Shown here in pieces: positions 17,692 to 26,403 of a stretch of 64,000 bases of DNA. The first letter of the stretch is position 1, and every line of letters begins with the position of its first letter. Origin of the DNA: Caldilineaceae bacterium (GTDB lineage Bacteria > Chloroflexota > Anaerolineae > Caldilineales > Caldilineaceae). A program made the translations under genes and the position numbers. Where the stretch lies: assembly GCA_026645575.1 (NCBI GenBank), contig JAPKMW010000007.1, forward strand, positions 124,001 through 188,000, given 5' to 3'. The notes beneath the pieces were generated by a model. It had not been told where the DNA came from. It made no database searches and worked only from the letters and a program-made list of their open reading frames with translations.

Positions 17692-18432
17692 ATGAATCAA
17701 CAAGAGCGCGACTTTTTCGTCCAAAATGGCTTTGTGAACCTGGGTCAACTGCTCGATGCAGCAGAAGTGGCTTATTTTCATGATCTCTTTGAACAAGATC
17801 GCAAACAGTATCCCTATTTCTGGCACCCCTACGGCCATCACCAGCAGGCCAACTATGACGCCTTGATCACGACGCCCCAGTTTGATGAACTGATCCGCCA
17901 CCCCAAGATCATGCCGACGATTGAGGAACTCATGGGCGGTCCCACCTGCTTTGGCGAAATCGGGTTGCGTTGGATGGGGCCGTACACCGGTGAATTTCAT
18001 CAAAGCTGGCACCGTGACAAACCGCACTGGCTGGAACATCCACTGCGCATGGACTACATTCAACTGATGGTCTACCTGAGCGATGTCTCGGCGGAAACCC
18101 ATTGCTTCTCAATCTCACCGGAAGCTTATGACCAGCCCATCCTGAAAGATCGCCAGGAGCAATTGGCGAGGGGCGGCGTCTATGATCTGCATGGCCCGGC
18201 CGGCACTTGTGCGTTGTTCAACGTGTCGGTCTTGCATACAGCCACCACCCGGCCCACCCAGGCCATCCGCAAAACGGTGCAGATTTACTACGGTCATCGT
18301 CAGCGCCCCTATCTGGCTAACGACTCGGCTATTCCCGCCACCCTCTGGCGCGATCATCCTGATGCCGAAACGCGTGGCTTTTATGGCGTGTTGAACCAGC
18401 GCACCCGCACCCTAATGGCGGCCTTTGGTTAA
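17692..18432 (+). CDS. Phytanoyl-CoA dioxygenase (PhyH) family protein
   Basis: A 246-residue PhyH protein starting MNQQERDFFVQNGFV, with AAGGA upstream. WHRDKPHW gives the HxD motif, and VLHTATTRPTQAIRK gives the distal His and Arg. The GTG at 17668, overlapping the previous stop, would add eight residues without an RBS. It is not a close copy of the preceding gene, so the two may act on different compounds or on successive steps. The next gene is an enolase-superfamily dehydratase, 75 bp downstream. Confidence 0.82.
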   Translation: MNQQERDFFVQNGFVNLGQLLDAAEVAYFHDLFEQDRKQYPYFWHPYGHHQQANYDALITTPQFDELIRHPKIMPTIEELMGGPTCFGEIGLRWMGPYTGEFHQSWHRDKPHWLEHPLRMDYIQLMVYLSDVSAETHCFSISPEAYDQPILKDRQEQLARGGVYDLHGPAGTCALFNVSVLHTATTRPTQAIRKTVQIYYGHRQRPYLANDSAIPATLWRDHPDAETRGFYGVLNQRTRTLMAAFG

Positions 18433-18507
18433 GGTAAACAGCAGTAAACAAAGTGAACTTTTTGCTTCTGGCTTCTCCAAGTTAGGCAATAGTCGTGAGG
18501 TAGATCT

Positions 18508-19683
18508 GTGAAAATTACCAACATTGCGGTCTTTGTCCTGGGCGACCCCAAACCGGATCATGCGGTGGATATGGCGCGGATTGACGCGCTGGCCTTTGTG
18601 CGCATCCAGACTGATGAAGGGATTACCGGTCTTTCCGAAATCTTCACCGTGCCGCCAGGGGTGGCGCGGGCGGTGCTGGATGGGCCAGATTCTTTCTTTG
18701 GCCGCCTGTTGATCGGCGAAGATCCGATCCACCCAGAACGGCTCTGGCAGAAGCTCTACAACAGCATGTTACACGGCAACCGCCACGGCTGGGCGATCAT
18801 CTGTATCGGCGCCGTGGACGTTGCGCTCTGGGACATCTTTGGCAAAGCCGTAGGCCGCCCCGTCTATGAACTCTTGGGGGGGACAACCCGCTCCAATCAT
18901 CAAGTGATCACCGAAGAACAGCGTCACAGCGCAACCCCCTATTGCACCATTGTCTCCGACCGCTGGGATCGCGACAGTGTGTTGCGTGAACAGGTGGAAC
19001 GGGTCGTTACCCTGCGCGAGTTGGGCTATCGTGCCTTTAAGATCGAGCCGCTTAACCAGCCCGATGCAACGATTGTGGAATTGACCCGGCGCACGCGTGC
19101 CGCCATCGGCAAGGATGACCTCCTCTGTGTCGATGTGGGCTACCTTTGGAATGATGTGGGCCACGCCGTGCGGGTGATCAACCAACTGGCCGAATTTGAC
19201 CTTTTCTTTTTTGAGACGCCATTGCCGGTTGATGCGGTGGCCGCCTACGCCACCCTCACCCGTCAGACAACCGTGCCGATTGCCATGGGCGAACATACCA
19301 CTACCCGCTGGGAATTCTTGGAGATGATCGAGCATGGCGGCATTCAGGTTGCCCAACCTTACATGACCACCTGTGGCGGCATCACCGAGGCTAAACGGAT
19401 TGTGGAGATGGCGCGCCCGCGTGGGGTCTTGGTCTGTCCGGGCAACTGGTCAACGGCGGTGTTGGGTATGGCGACCATCCACCTGGCTGCCTACTCACCC
19501 ATCACGCCGATCTATGAGAGCGCACCGGCCGAGGTCTACTGGTCGCCCTTGCGCCACGCCCTACAAGAACTAGCCGCCCCGGTGGTCAATGGCGTTGTGC
19601 GCTTCCCCACCACGCCAGGAATCGGCCTTGAACTGCCGGAGGATCTGATCCGTCATTTTCTGCTCACGCCGGCAACGCCATAA
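18508..19683 (+). CDS. Mandelate racemase/muconate lactonizing enzyme family protein (enolase superfamily)
   Basis: A 391-residue protein with the enolase-superfamily capping domain (1-125) and barrel. The Mg ligands Asp209 (LCVDVGY), Glu236 (FFETPL) and Glu262 (AMGEH) are intact, and Lys178 in FKIEP is the candidate base on strand two (K-x-E rather than K-x-K). The strand-seven base is unclear (VCPGNW, where many relatives have His). Family members dehydrate sugar acids or racemise alpha-hydroxy acids. GTG start with GAGGT upstream. The neighbours are three PhyH enzymes, consistent with a sugar-acid or hydroxy-acid route, but no substrate can be named. Confidence 0.86.
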   Translation: MKITNIAVFVLGDPKPDHAVDMARIDALAFVRIQTDEGITGLSEIFTVPPGVARAVLDGPDSFFGRLLIGEDPIHPERLWQKLYNSMLHGNRHGWAIICIGAVDVALWDIFGKAVGRPVYELLGGTTRSNHQVITEEQRHSATPYCTIVSDRWDRDSVLREQVERVVTLRELGYRAFKIEPLNQPDATIVELTRRTRAAIGKDDLLCVDVGYLWNDVGHAVRVINQLAEFDLFFFETPLPVDAVAAYATLTRQTTVPIAMGEHTTTRWEFLEMIEHGGIQVAQPYMTTCGGITEAKRIVEMARPRGVLVCPGNWSTAVLGMATIHLAAYSPITPIYESAPAEVYWSPLRHALQELAAPVVNGVVRFPTTPGIGLELPEDLIRHFLLTPATP

Positions 19684-19743
19684 GCAGGGGACGACCGACG
19701 ACTGACCACCGACAACTGTTCACCAACGCTAGAAGGATCTAAA

Positions 19744-20547
19744 ATGCTTCATACTGCCCTGCCGTTATTTGCTTATCCCGATCTCGCCAGCCAGGTCAAG
19801 GCAATGGAAGAGGATGGCTATGCCTATTTACCTGGCGTTCTGAATGCCGCGGAGGTGGCCGAACTGCGGGCGGCAATGGATCGGCTGGAGGCGATTCCCG
19901 CCAGTTATGACCACCACACGCTGCCCGCCGCTGGTGGCTTTTTCAACAAGAGCATCAACAATGTCTTTAACCGCGACCCGCTCTTTCTGCCCTACGTTGA
20001 CCGCCCCGGTGTGATCGAGATCGCCGAGGCGGTGCATGGCCCCGATTGTCACATCATCGGCATGACCGCCTGGTTGACCGGTCCCGGCCGACCCGATCAA
20101 CGCCTCCACGCCGACTGGCAACCCCTCACCCTGCCGCCGGAGGTGATGAACCATCCGGGCGTGAAGATTCCGATCTACATCACAACGGCTCATTACTATT
20201 TGGATGATCTCTACGAGGAACTAGGGCCAACACAATTTATCCCTGGCAGCCACCGGGCCGGTCGCGCCCCCAATGGTGACACTAGCTACCAAGGGGTTAG
20301 CCCACAGAATGTGTTGTGCAAAGCCGGCGACGTGGTGATCTTCCGCTCGGAAGTGTGGCATCGCGGTACGGCAAATCGCAGTCAACAGGTGCGTTATCTG
20401 CTCCAGGTGCATTATGCCCAGCGCATGATCACCCAGAAGTTTCCGCCCTATCTCAACCGCTTTCAATTTGACGAAGCGGTCCTGGCCCGCGCCACCCCCC
20501 GCCAACGGCGGCTTCTGGGTGAGCATCGGCCATCCAATTATGATTAA
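19744..20547 (+). CDS. Phytanoyl-CoA dioxygenase (PhyH) family protein
   Basis: A 267-residue PhyH-family protein. RLHADWQ provides the HxD motif, GPTQFIPGSHR is the family block before the distal site, and EVWHRGTANRSQQVRY gives the distal His and the 2-oxoglutarate Arg. It is the third PhyH gene within 3.6 kb on this strand. The start has AAGGAT 8 bases upstream. Convergent with the class V aminotransferase, from which it is separated by only 29 bp. Confidence 0.83.
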   Translation: MLHTALPLFAYPDLASQVKAMEEDGYAYLPGVLNAAEVAELRAAMDRLEAIPASYDHHTLPAAGGFFNKSINNVFNRDPLFLPYVDRPGVIEIAEAVHGPDCHIIGMTAWLTGPGRPDQRLHADWQPLTLPPEVMNHPGVKIPIYITTAHYYLDDLYEELGPTQFIPGSHRAGRAPNGDTSYQGVSPQNVLCKAGDVVIFRSEVWHRGTANRSQQVRYLLQVHYAQRMITQKFPPYLNRFQFDEAVLARATPRQRRLLGEHRPSNYD

Positions 20548-20576
20548 GTTGTAGTTGATGGTATAAAATCCGTTTT

Positions 20577-21740
20577 CTAATAGCCGCTCTTTTGTATACG
20601 CCGGATTCCACTGACCAGCCGCTCAATTTCCTCATCCGTGTTAAAGACATGGGTCGAGATGCGGATCATCGACGTGTCGTGTTCCAGCGGCGAGACGAGT
20701 ATCCGCTCATGTTCGAGTAGGCTGGCATAGAGTCCCGCCGACGTAAAACCCGGCACCGAAATCGTCACAATTCCGGCGGACTTGGCGTAGGGCAACGGCG
20801 TTTCAAGAACGACACCCGGTAGCGCCGACATCGCCGCCTTCATGCGATCCGTATACGACTCAATGGCGGCAAAGACATGGGGCCAGCCAATCGCGTGCCA
20901 GAGATCCAGTGCTTTGCCAAAACCGCCTTGGTCGGCCAGGTTGCGCGTGCCGAACTCAAAGCGTTTGGCCTCATCGAGCAAGGTAAGACCGCCCACCAGG
21001 TCAAAATCTTTTTGCGAATGGGAGCCAATCCAACTGGGCTTGACCCACTCAATGCGGTCGCGACGAATGTAACAGCCGCCGGTGCCTTGGGGCGCCATGA
21101 TATATTTGTGGCCGCTAAAGGTGTAAAAGTCGCAGTCCAACGCTTTGACATCGACCGGAATGGCGCCATACGACTGCGCCCCATCCCACAGCACGGGAAC
21201 ATTATGCTGATGGGCCAAGGCGGTGATAGCTTGGGCCGGGAAGCGCAGGCCGGTGCGTCGCGAGACATGGCTTAGACTGAGCAGCCGCGTCCGGCTATCG
21301 ATCAGCCGCTCCAACTCGTCCAACATCCGTTCATCATCGGCGTAGACGTTGAGAAAGCGCAACTGCACCCCATCGCGCTTGATCAAATTGTACCAGGGGA
21401 TGCGATTGCCGGGGTGTTCGTGGGTGCTAAGAATCAGATTGTCGCCCGGCTGCCAGTCGATGCCATTGGCGATGATATTGATGCCGATGGTCGCATTCTC
21501 GCTCAGGACAATCTCATCCGCCGTGGCGTTGAGACTTTGGGCGACCTTGGCGCGCGTCGCTTCTAATACTTCCTGCATCTTGGTGTAGATGGCGGGGATG
21601 GCCGGCCCCTGGCTGCAAAACCGGGTCAGGCGCACCACTTCCTCAATCACTGGCTCCGGCTTGGGCGAAAAGCCGCTGGTCTGAAAGTATGCATAATTTT
21701 CGGTGGCCAGCGTCAACCGGCGAATATCGGTGACATTCAT
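20577..21740 (-). CDS. Class V aminotransferase (isopenicillin N epimerase / cysteine desulfurase-like)
   Basis: A 387-residue fold-type I PLP enzyme. The Schiff-base lysine is Lys212 in TFSGHKYIMAPQGTGG, the PLP-pyridine Asp is Asp186 in WDGAQSYGA, and NATIGINIIANG binds the phosphate. No conserved catalytic Cys loop of NifS/SufS desulfurases is visible near the C-terminus, which favours an epimerase, lyase or transaminase of the CefD-like branch. It is monocistronic, between the PhyH cluster and the sugar dehydrogenase. Confidence 0.82.
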   Translation of the reverse strand: MNVTDIRRLTLATENYAYFQTSGFSPKPEPVIEEVVRLTRFCSQGPAIPAIYTKMQEVLEATRAKVAQSLNATADEIVLSENATIGINIIANGIDWQPGDNLILSTHEHPGNRIPWYNLIKRDGVQLRFLNVYADDERMLDELERLIDSRTRLLSLSHVSRRTGLRFPAQAITALAHQHNVPVLWDGAQSYGAIPVDVKALDCDFYTFSGHKYIMAPQGTGGCYIRRDRIEWVKPSWIGSHSQKDFDLVGGLTLLDEAKRFEFGTRNLADQGGFGKALDLWHAIGWPHVFAAIESYTDRMKAAMSALPGVVLETPLPYAKSAGIVTISVPGFTSAGLYASLLEHERILVSPLEHDTSMIRISTHVFNTDEEIERLVSGIRRIQKSGY

Positions 21741-21859
21741 AGGGTTTTTCCTTTCTTTGGCAATCCAATTGTCAATTATCTCTCGTTTGCTTTACAAGCG
21801 ATTGCTACACCCCACGTTCATCCCCTTCCATCACCTAGTAAAAAGTAAGGAAAGAAAAG

Positions 21860-23653
21860 ATGTTACGACACTGTTTGCGACCCTGGTTGGTTCTCTTCCT
21901 GCTTGCCATTGTGCTGTTCGGCGCCATGAGCGCACCGCCACCGGTGGAAGCCCGATCTGATATTTTAGCCTCGTGGCGCGCCTTCTATCCCCAATCCAAG
22001 TCCGATGATGTCAATTGTCGGCTCTGTCATGTGAACGGGGGTGGCGGTAGCCCTTGGAATGCCTACGGCTGGAGCATTCGTCAACGGATTGTTGACCAGG
22101 GGATGACCTTTGACCAAGCTTTTGCTGCCGTTCAAGCCCTGGATGCTGATAACAATGGCAAAACCAATCTGCAAGAGATCAACGCCAATGTCCAACCAGG
22201 CTGGAAGAGCGGCGCCAATACCGCCTATGCCAGCGACGGCACGACCCAGACGGTGACAGCCCCCAATATTGGCCGGCTCGACATTGCCCTGGATAATCCC
22301 ATCACCCCCACCATTATCAGCACCGGCAGTCTGGCAATTTCGCTGACCACCTTGGTGACCGATCTGATTGCTCCCCTCGATGCCACCTCGACACCCAGCC
22401 TGACCAATGATCTCTTTGTGGTAGACCAACCTGGGCAGGTCTGGCGCGTCAATCTGACCACCGGCGCCAAGCAACTCTTTTTGGATGTGTCAGCCCAATT
22501 AGTGCCGTTAGGCGCGCTTGGCCCTCGGTCGTTTGACGAACGCGGTCTCCTCGGTTTCGCTTTCCACCCGAACTATGCCACCAATGGCCTGGTCTACACC
22601 TTTATGACCGAACCGGTGACGGGGACAGTGGATTATACCACCGTGCCGGTGACAGCCACCGCCAATGCCCGCAGTGTCATTGCCCAGTGGACGGTTGACA
22701 ACCCCCTGGCGGCGCAGAGTGTCGTCAACCCAGCCTCCAAGAAGGATCTGTTGCGCATTGCCAAACCGCAATTTAACCACAATGGCGGCGGTTTGGCCTT
22801 TGGCCCCGATGGGATGCTCTATATTGCCCTAGGCGACGGCGGCGGCGCCGACGATACCGACGGACAACCCTTTATTGGCGGCGTTCCCTTGATCGGCCAC
22901 GGCCCTGGTGGCAATGGGCAAGATGCCACCAATCCCCTGGGGGCGATTTTGCGGATTAACCCGCTGGGCACCAATGCACCAAACGGCAACTATGGCATCC
23001 CCGCCGATAATCCCTTTGTCGCCGGCGGTGATACACGGCTCGATGAAATCTTTGCCTACGGTCTGCGCAATCCCTTCCGCCTCGCCTTTGATCGACAGAC
23101 CGGCCAACTCTATACTGGCGATGTTGGTCAAAATAAAATCGAAGAGGTGAACATTATCACGTCCGGCGGCAACTATGGCTGGAAGTATAAAGAAGGCACC
23201 TTCTTCTTCGATGACAACGGCACACGCAGCGGCTTTGTCACTGACATCGATCCGGGCAACGTCCCCGCCGGCTTAATCGACCCCATTGCCCAGTATGATC
23301 ACGATGACGGCATTTCGATCATTGGCGGCTTTGTCTATCGCGGCACAAAGCTGGCGGGATTAAATGGCGTCTATATCTTTGGCGATTGGTCACGCAGTTT
23401 TTCAACACCGCAGGGCCGCCTCTTTTACCTGACCCCGGCCAACGCCATTCGGGAATTCCGCCTACCGCAAGCGAGCCAACTGGCGATCTTCCTACACGGC
23501 TTTGGTCAGGACGCACAGGGGGAACTTTATGTTTTGGGGAACACCACCGGCATCCCCTTCCCAACGGCGGAAGGCAAGAAGACCGGCGTTGTCTTGCGGA
23601 TGACAGCGGCGTCACGGTCACTCTATTTGCCGCTGATTGCCACGGCCAAGTAG
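21860..23653 (+). CDS. Secreted PQQ-type glucose/sorbosone dehydrogenase with N-terminal CxxCH and EF-hand module
   Basis: A 597-residue exported protein (signal peptide about 1-31). It carries two modules. Residues 45-120 contain CRLCH (Cys53, Cys56, His57), a c-type haem attachment motif, and a calcium-loop-like sequence with acidic/polar ligands from Asp95 to Glu106. Residues about 180-590 form a six-bladed propeller of the soluble glucose/sorbosone dehydrogenase family, with NHNGGGLAFGPDG (catalytic-His region), ALGDGGG and YGLRNPFR. The layout suggests electrons pass from PQQ to a fused haem. The haem module lacks an obvious distal Met, so it could also be a non-haem CxxCH domain. Confidence 0.83.
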   Translation: MLRHCLRPWLVLFLLAIVLFGAMSAPPPVEARSDILASWRAFYPQSKSDDVNCRLCHVNGGGGSPWNAYGWSIRQRIVDQGMTFDQAFAAVQALDADNNGKTNLQEINANVQPGWKSGANTAYASDGTTQTVTAPNIGRLDIALDNPITPTIISTGSLAISLTTLVTDLIAPLDATSTPSLTNDLFVVDQPGQVWRVNLTTGAKQLFLDVSAQLVPLGALGPRSFDERGLLGFAFHPNYATNGLVYTFMTEPVTGTVDYTTVPVTATANARSVIAQWTVDNPLAAQSVVNPASKKDLLRIAKPQFNHNGGGLAFGPDGMLYIALGDGGGADDTDGQPFIGGVPLIGHGPGGNGQDATNPLGAILRINPLGTNAPNGNYGIPADNPFVAGGDTRLDEIFAYGLRNPFRLAFDRQTGQLYTGDVGQNKIEEVNIITSGGNYGWKYKEGTFFFDDNGTRSGFVTDIDPGNVPAGLIDPIAQYDHDDGISIIGGFVYRGTKLAGLNGVYIFGDWSRSFSTPQGRLFYLTPANAIREFRLPQASQLAIFLHGFGQDAQGELYVLGNTTGIPFPTAEGKKTGVVLRMTAASRSLYLPLIATAK

Positions 23654-23660
23654 TGACAAC

Positions 23661-23780
23661 GCAGTTTCGCAGAGGACGCTGAGAAGACACAGAGATTCAC
23701 AGAGAAAACTTTTTGTATGCTCTTGAATCTCTGTGAACCTCTGTGCCGCCTCCGTGTCGCCTCCGTGTCCTCTGTGAACC
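23661..23780. repeat. Hairpin of tandem CACAGAG/CTCTGTG words, copy 2
   Basis: The left arm is rich in CAGAG and the right arm in CTCTGTG and TCCGTGTC, related to 14650-14750. It follows the sugar dehydrogenase stop. Confidence 0.6.
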
Positions 23781-23882
23781 CAGGTTCCCTCTTTTCTAAC
23801 GACTTGTCAGCCGGCGGCCCATCACCTACAATAAGGTTGTCCATCAACCACCAATCAGCAACAAGCGACAAGGAGGAATGCC

Positions 23883-24755
23883 ATGCGTGGGGAACCACAG
23901 AATCAACCGAGCAACTGGGGCCGCTGGGGCGCAACCGATGAACAGGGCGCGCTCAATTTATTGACGCCGGAAATCGTGAAAGGCGCCGCCGGTCTGGTGA
24001 AACGGGGCAAAGTCTACTCGCTCTCCATGCCCCTGGAAGCCGAAGGACCGCAATGGCCGCAACGGCACAAGACCTGGCGCGTCACCACCTATAACAATCC
24101 GCCCAATGCCCGTGGCGGCGCCGACGATGTCGTGACCATGCACTCGCACTCTGGCACCCACATGGATGCGCTTTGCCATGTCTGGTATGATGACCAACTC
24201 TACAACGGCTATCGGGCATCCGACCATGTCAGCAGCAGCGGCTCGACGCGCAATGGCATTGAGAATGTCCCCTTTATCGTGGGGCGGGGCGTGCTGCTCG
24301 ATATTGCCGGCTGGAAGGGAGTCGATCATTTGGCGCTGGGCGAAGCGATCACCCCGGCGGATCTTGACGGCTGCGCCGCTGCCCAAGGCGTAACGATCCG
24401 ACCTGGCGATCTGCTCATCACCCGCACCGGCTGGATCAACGTCTTTGCCAAAGATCGGGCGCTCTTCAATCGCGGCGAACCGGGGATTGATGGATCAACG
24501 ATTCCGTGGCTCAAGCAACATGATGTGGCCGCCATCTGCGCTGATAACCACGCCATTGAAGCCTTTGACACCATGCCGCCCGAACGCCTGCCCATTCACT
24601 CAGCCGCCATTCGCGACCTGGGCTTGTATCTGGTCGAATATCTCAACCTGGAAGAATTGGCCGCCGACAAGGTCTATGAATGTCTGCTCATCATCGCCCC
24701 GCTGCAAATGACCGGCGCGGTGGGCAGCCCGGTCAATCCGATTGCGATTGCGTAA
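23883..24755 (+). CDS. Cyclase family protein (kynurenine formamidase-like)
   Basis: A 290-residue metal-dependent hydrolase of the cyclase/KynB family. The signature HSHSGTHMDALCH provides ligands His87, His93 and Asp95. KynB hydrolyses N-formylkynurenine, but most cyclase-family proteins have other amide, lactone or isatin substrates, and there is no kynurenine gene nearby. RBS AAGGAGG is strong. It ends at a long hairpin shared with the convergent ceramidase-like gene. Confidence 0.84.
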   Translation: MRGEPQNQPSNWGRWGATDEQGALNLLTPEIVKGAAGLVKRGKVYSLSMPLEAEGPQWPQRHKTWRVTTYNNPPNARGGADDVVTMHSHSGTHMDALCHVWYDDQLYNGYRASDHVSSSGSTRNGIENVPFIVGRGVLLDIAGWKGVDHLALGEAITPADLDGCAAAQGVTIRPGDLLITRTGWINVFAKDRALFNRGEPGIDGSTIPWLKQHDVAAICADNHAIEAFDTMPPERLPIHSAAIRDLGLYLVEYLNLEELAADKVYECLLIIAPLQMTGAVGSPVNPIAIA

Positions 24756-24771
24756 AACAAAACCAATCAAA

Positions 24772-24839
24772 GTTAACACGGACGGGAGGAACACGGATGT
24801 CTATTAAAAATATCCGTGTTCTTCCCTATCCGTGTTAAC
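24772..24839. terminator. Hairpin between convergent genes
   Basis: GTTAACACGGA... on the left pairs with ...TCCGTGTTAAC on the right (arms about 28 bp, imperfect), filling the gap between the stops of the cyclase (+) and ceramidase-like (-) genes. Confidence 0.65.
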
Positions 24840-24846
24840 TACGCGG

Positions 24847-26130
24847 TTAGCGTGCGCCCTTTTGCAGCACTGGTTCAATGGCGGAGCGCACGCGTGGTTG
24901 GAACTGTTTGCTGATGTTGAGCGACACCGCCCAGTGTGGCTCATACCCGCCTTCGGGGAAGGCGCCCGGCTCCGGCAGATAGGCCAGCCAGCCGTTGGCA
25001 TAGCTCACCAACGCCGGTGTTTTGTAGCCCAGGGCGCGCAGATGCTCTTTCAATTTCCACGCTGTCTCGCCAAAGACTTCGCCCGGTTCGCCAACAAGAA
25101 CCAAATCACCTAATTTCAAGATTTGCACCTCCGCCGGAATGTGGTTTTCATCCAGGATGTCGGCCAAATCGGTCATGAGCGGCGGCTTGACGCGGTTGGG
25201 ATGTTCGCCAGGGTCAGCGGCGGCGTTGACAATCACCTGCTCGGCCCAACAGGGGCTGATCGCCGCGCTTGTCTTGATGGTTTTGACCGTATGCAACACC
25301 TCGGCGGCATAGGCTTCGCCCACCTCGGCCACCTCAGCAAAAGTGCCGCCGCCTCGGTCGCCAATGTTCCAGCGTTGGGGATCATCGGCGGCGCCGTAAT
25401 AAACACTGACATTGCCGATGGCCTGCACCGGCAACCCGCTGCGCAACCGTTCTCTCACCCCGGAGACTAGCGGGTTGACATCGCCGGCCCCGCCTTGCGT
25501 GAAAAGACAGGTGACATTCCCACCCAGTGTTTCTTCAAGCTTGCTCATGGCATAGCCCGGCCAGTCGCCGCTCACCTGATAATTGTCATAGCCCAACACC
25601 ACCGAATGACAGGCGAAGTTCGACCAAACGCCCAGCAGGTTGCCATTGGCATCATCGACGCGCAAGATCGCAATGCCGGGATCGACCGGTCGATCCAGCC
25701 AGCGGCGGTTGATCGAATAGCCATAGAGGAAGCTATACCCTGTGCCGATCTGCGCTGGCTGGCGGGCGGCGTGGGCGTTGCTAACGGCGTCGGCAATAAT
25801 TTCAATAAGCGGGCGATCCCAGTTGCCGCTCTCCCGGTCACGGGGGCCGGCATGGGTGTGCGTGGTCGCCACCATGACGTGCGCTGCCGGAATGCCCAGC
25901 CGTTGTTCAATAATCTGACGAATGTCATGCACGGTGTTGATGTTGAGGTAACACATCTCCACCGACACCAGCGCCCAGCAGCCATCGTCGGTTTCCAGCA
26001 CCAACGCTTTGGCCGATAGGCGATCATGGACGCCGGTTGCACCAGTGGGTCGGTTGCCATAACCCACCAGCGCAAAGCCCAAGTGTGGCGTGATGTCAGC
26101 ACGACCAAAGCCCGCTAATAACTTTGCCAT
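24847..26130 (-). CDS. Neutral/alkaline ceramidase-like protein
   Basis: A 427-residue protein matching the N-terminal catalytic domain of neutral ceramidases: GRADITP near the start, TTHTHAGP (metal-binding His), and FTQGGAGDVNP containing the family's active-site loop. The start is at MAKLLAGFG with AAGGAG upstream; the longer reading lacks an RBS. It has no signal peptide and lacks the C-terminal immunoglobulin-like domain of true ceramidases, so it may be a cytoplasmic relative acting on another N-acylated or sugar-linked substrate. Such short homologues are frequent next to sugar-catabolism genes. Confidence 0.8.
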   Translation of the reverse strand: MAKLLAGFGRADITPHLGFALVGYGNRPTGATGVHDRLSAKALVLETDDGCWALVSVEMCYLNINTVHDIRQIIEQRLGIPAAHVMVATTHTHAGPRDRESGNWDRPLIEIIADAVSNAHAARQPAQIGTGYSFLYGYSINRRWLDRPVDPGIAILRVDDANGNLLGVWSNFACHSVVLGYDNYQVSGDWPGYAMSKLEETLGGNVTCLFTQGGAGDVNPLVSGVRERLRSGLPVQAIGNVSVYYGAADDPQRWNIGDRGGGTFAEVAEVGEAYAAEVLHTVKTIKTSAAISPCWAEQVIVNAAADPGEHPNRVKPPLMTDLADILDENHIPAEVQILKLGDLVLVGEPGEVFGETAWKLKEHLRALGYKTPALVSYANGWLAYLPEPGAFPEGGYEPHWAVSLNISKQFQPRVRSAIEPVLQKGAR

Positions 26131-26283
26131 AATCAACTCCTTCTGCTTGTCGGTTTGTTGCTTGTGTGTCAAGTATAGCACTCGCCCATCGGGCGGTCAA
26201 CCGAGTTTTTTGTGGTAGGATCCTCTCCTGAATTAGCCGACGTGTTCTTTGTTGCGGAGAATAACGGTGTTAGAATGGGTAAA

Positions 26284-26362
26284 TTCACTCGTCCCGTGGG
26301 GGCGGCTGAGTGTAGGGGAAAATGAAATCTTATCTAAATTCACCTGTCCCTACGGGACAAAT
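26284..26362. repeat. GTCCC(G/T)...GGGAC hairpin-like repeat
   Basis: AAATTCAC(C)TGTCCC words are repeated directly, with an imperfect GTCCCGT/ACGGGAC pairing, upstream of the class III aminotransferase. It resembles the stronger hairpin at 40999-41074. Confidence 0.4.
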
Positions 26363-26403
26363 ACACTGTACACCTATGCTATTAGCACAAAGGGAGGTTA
26401 GCC

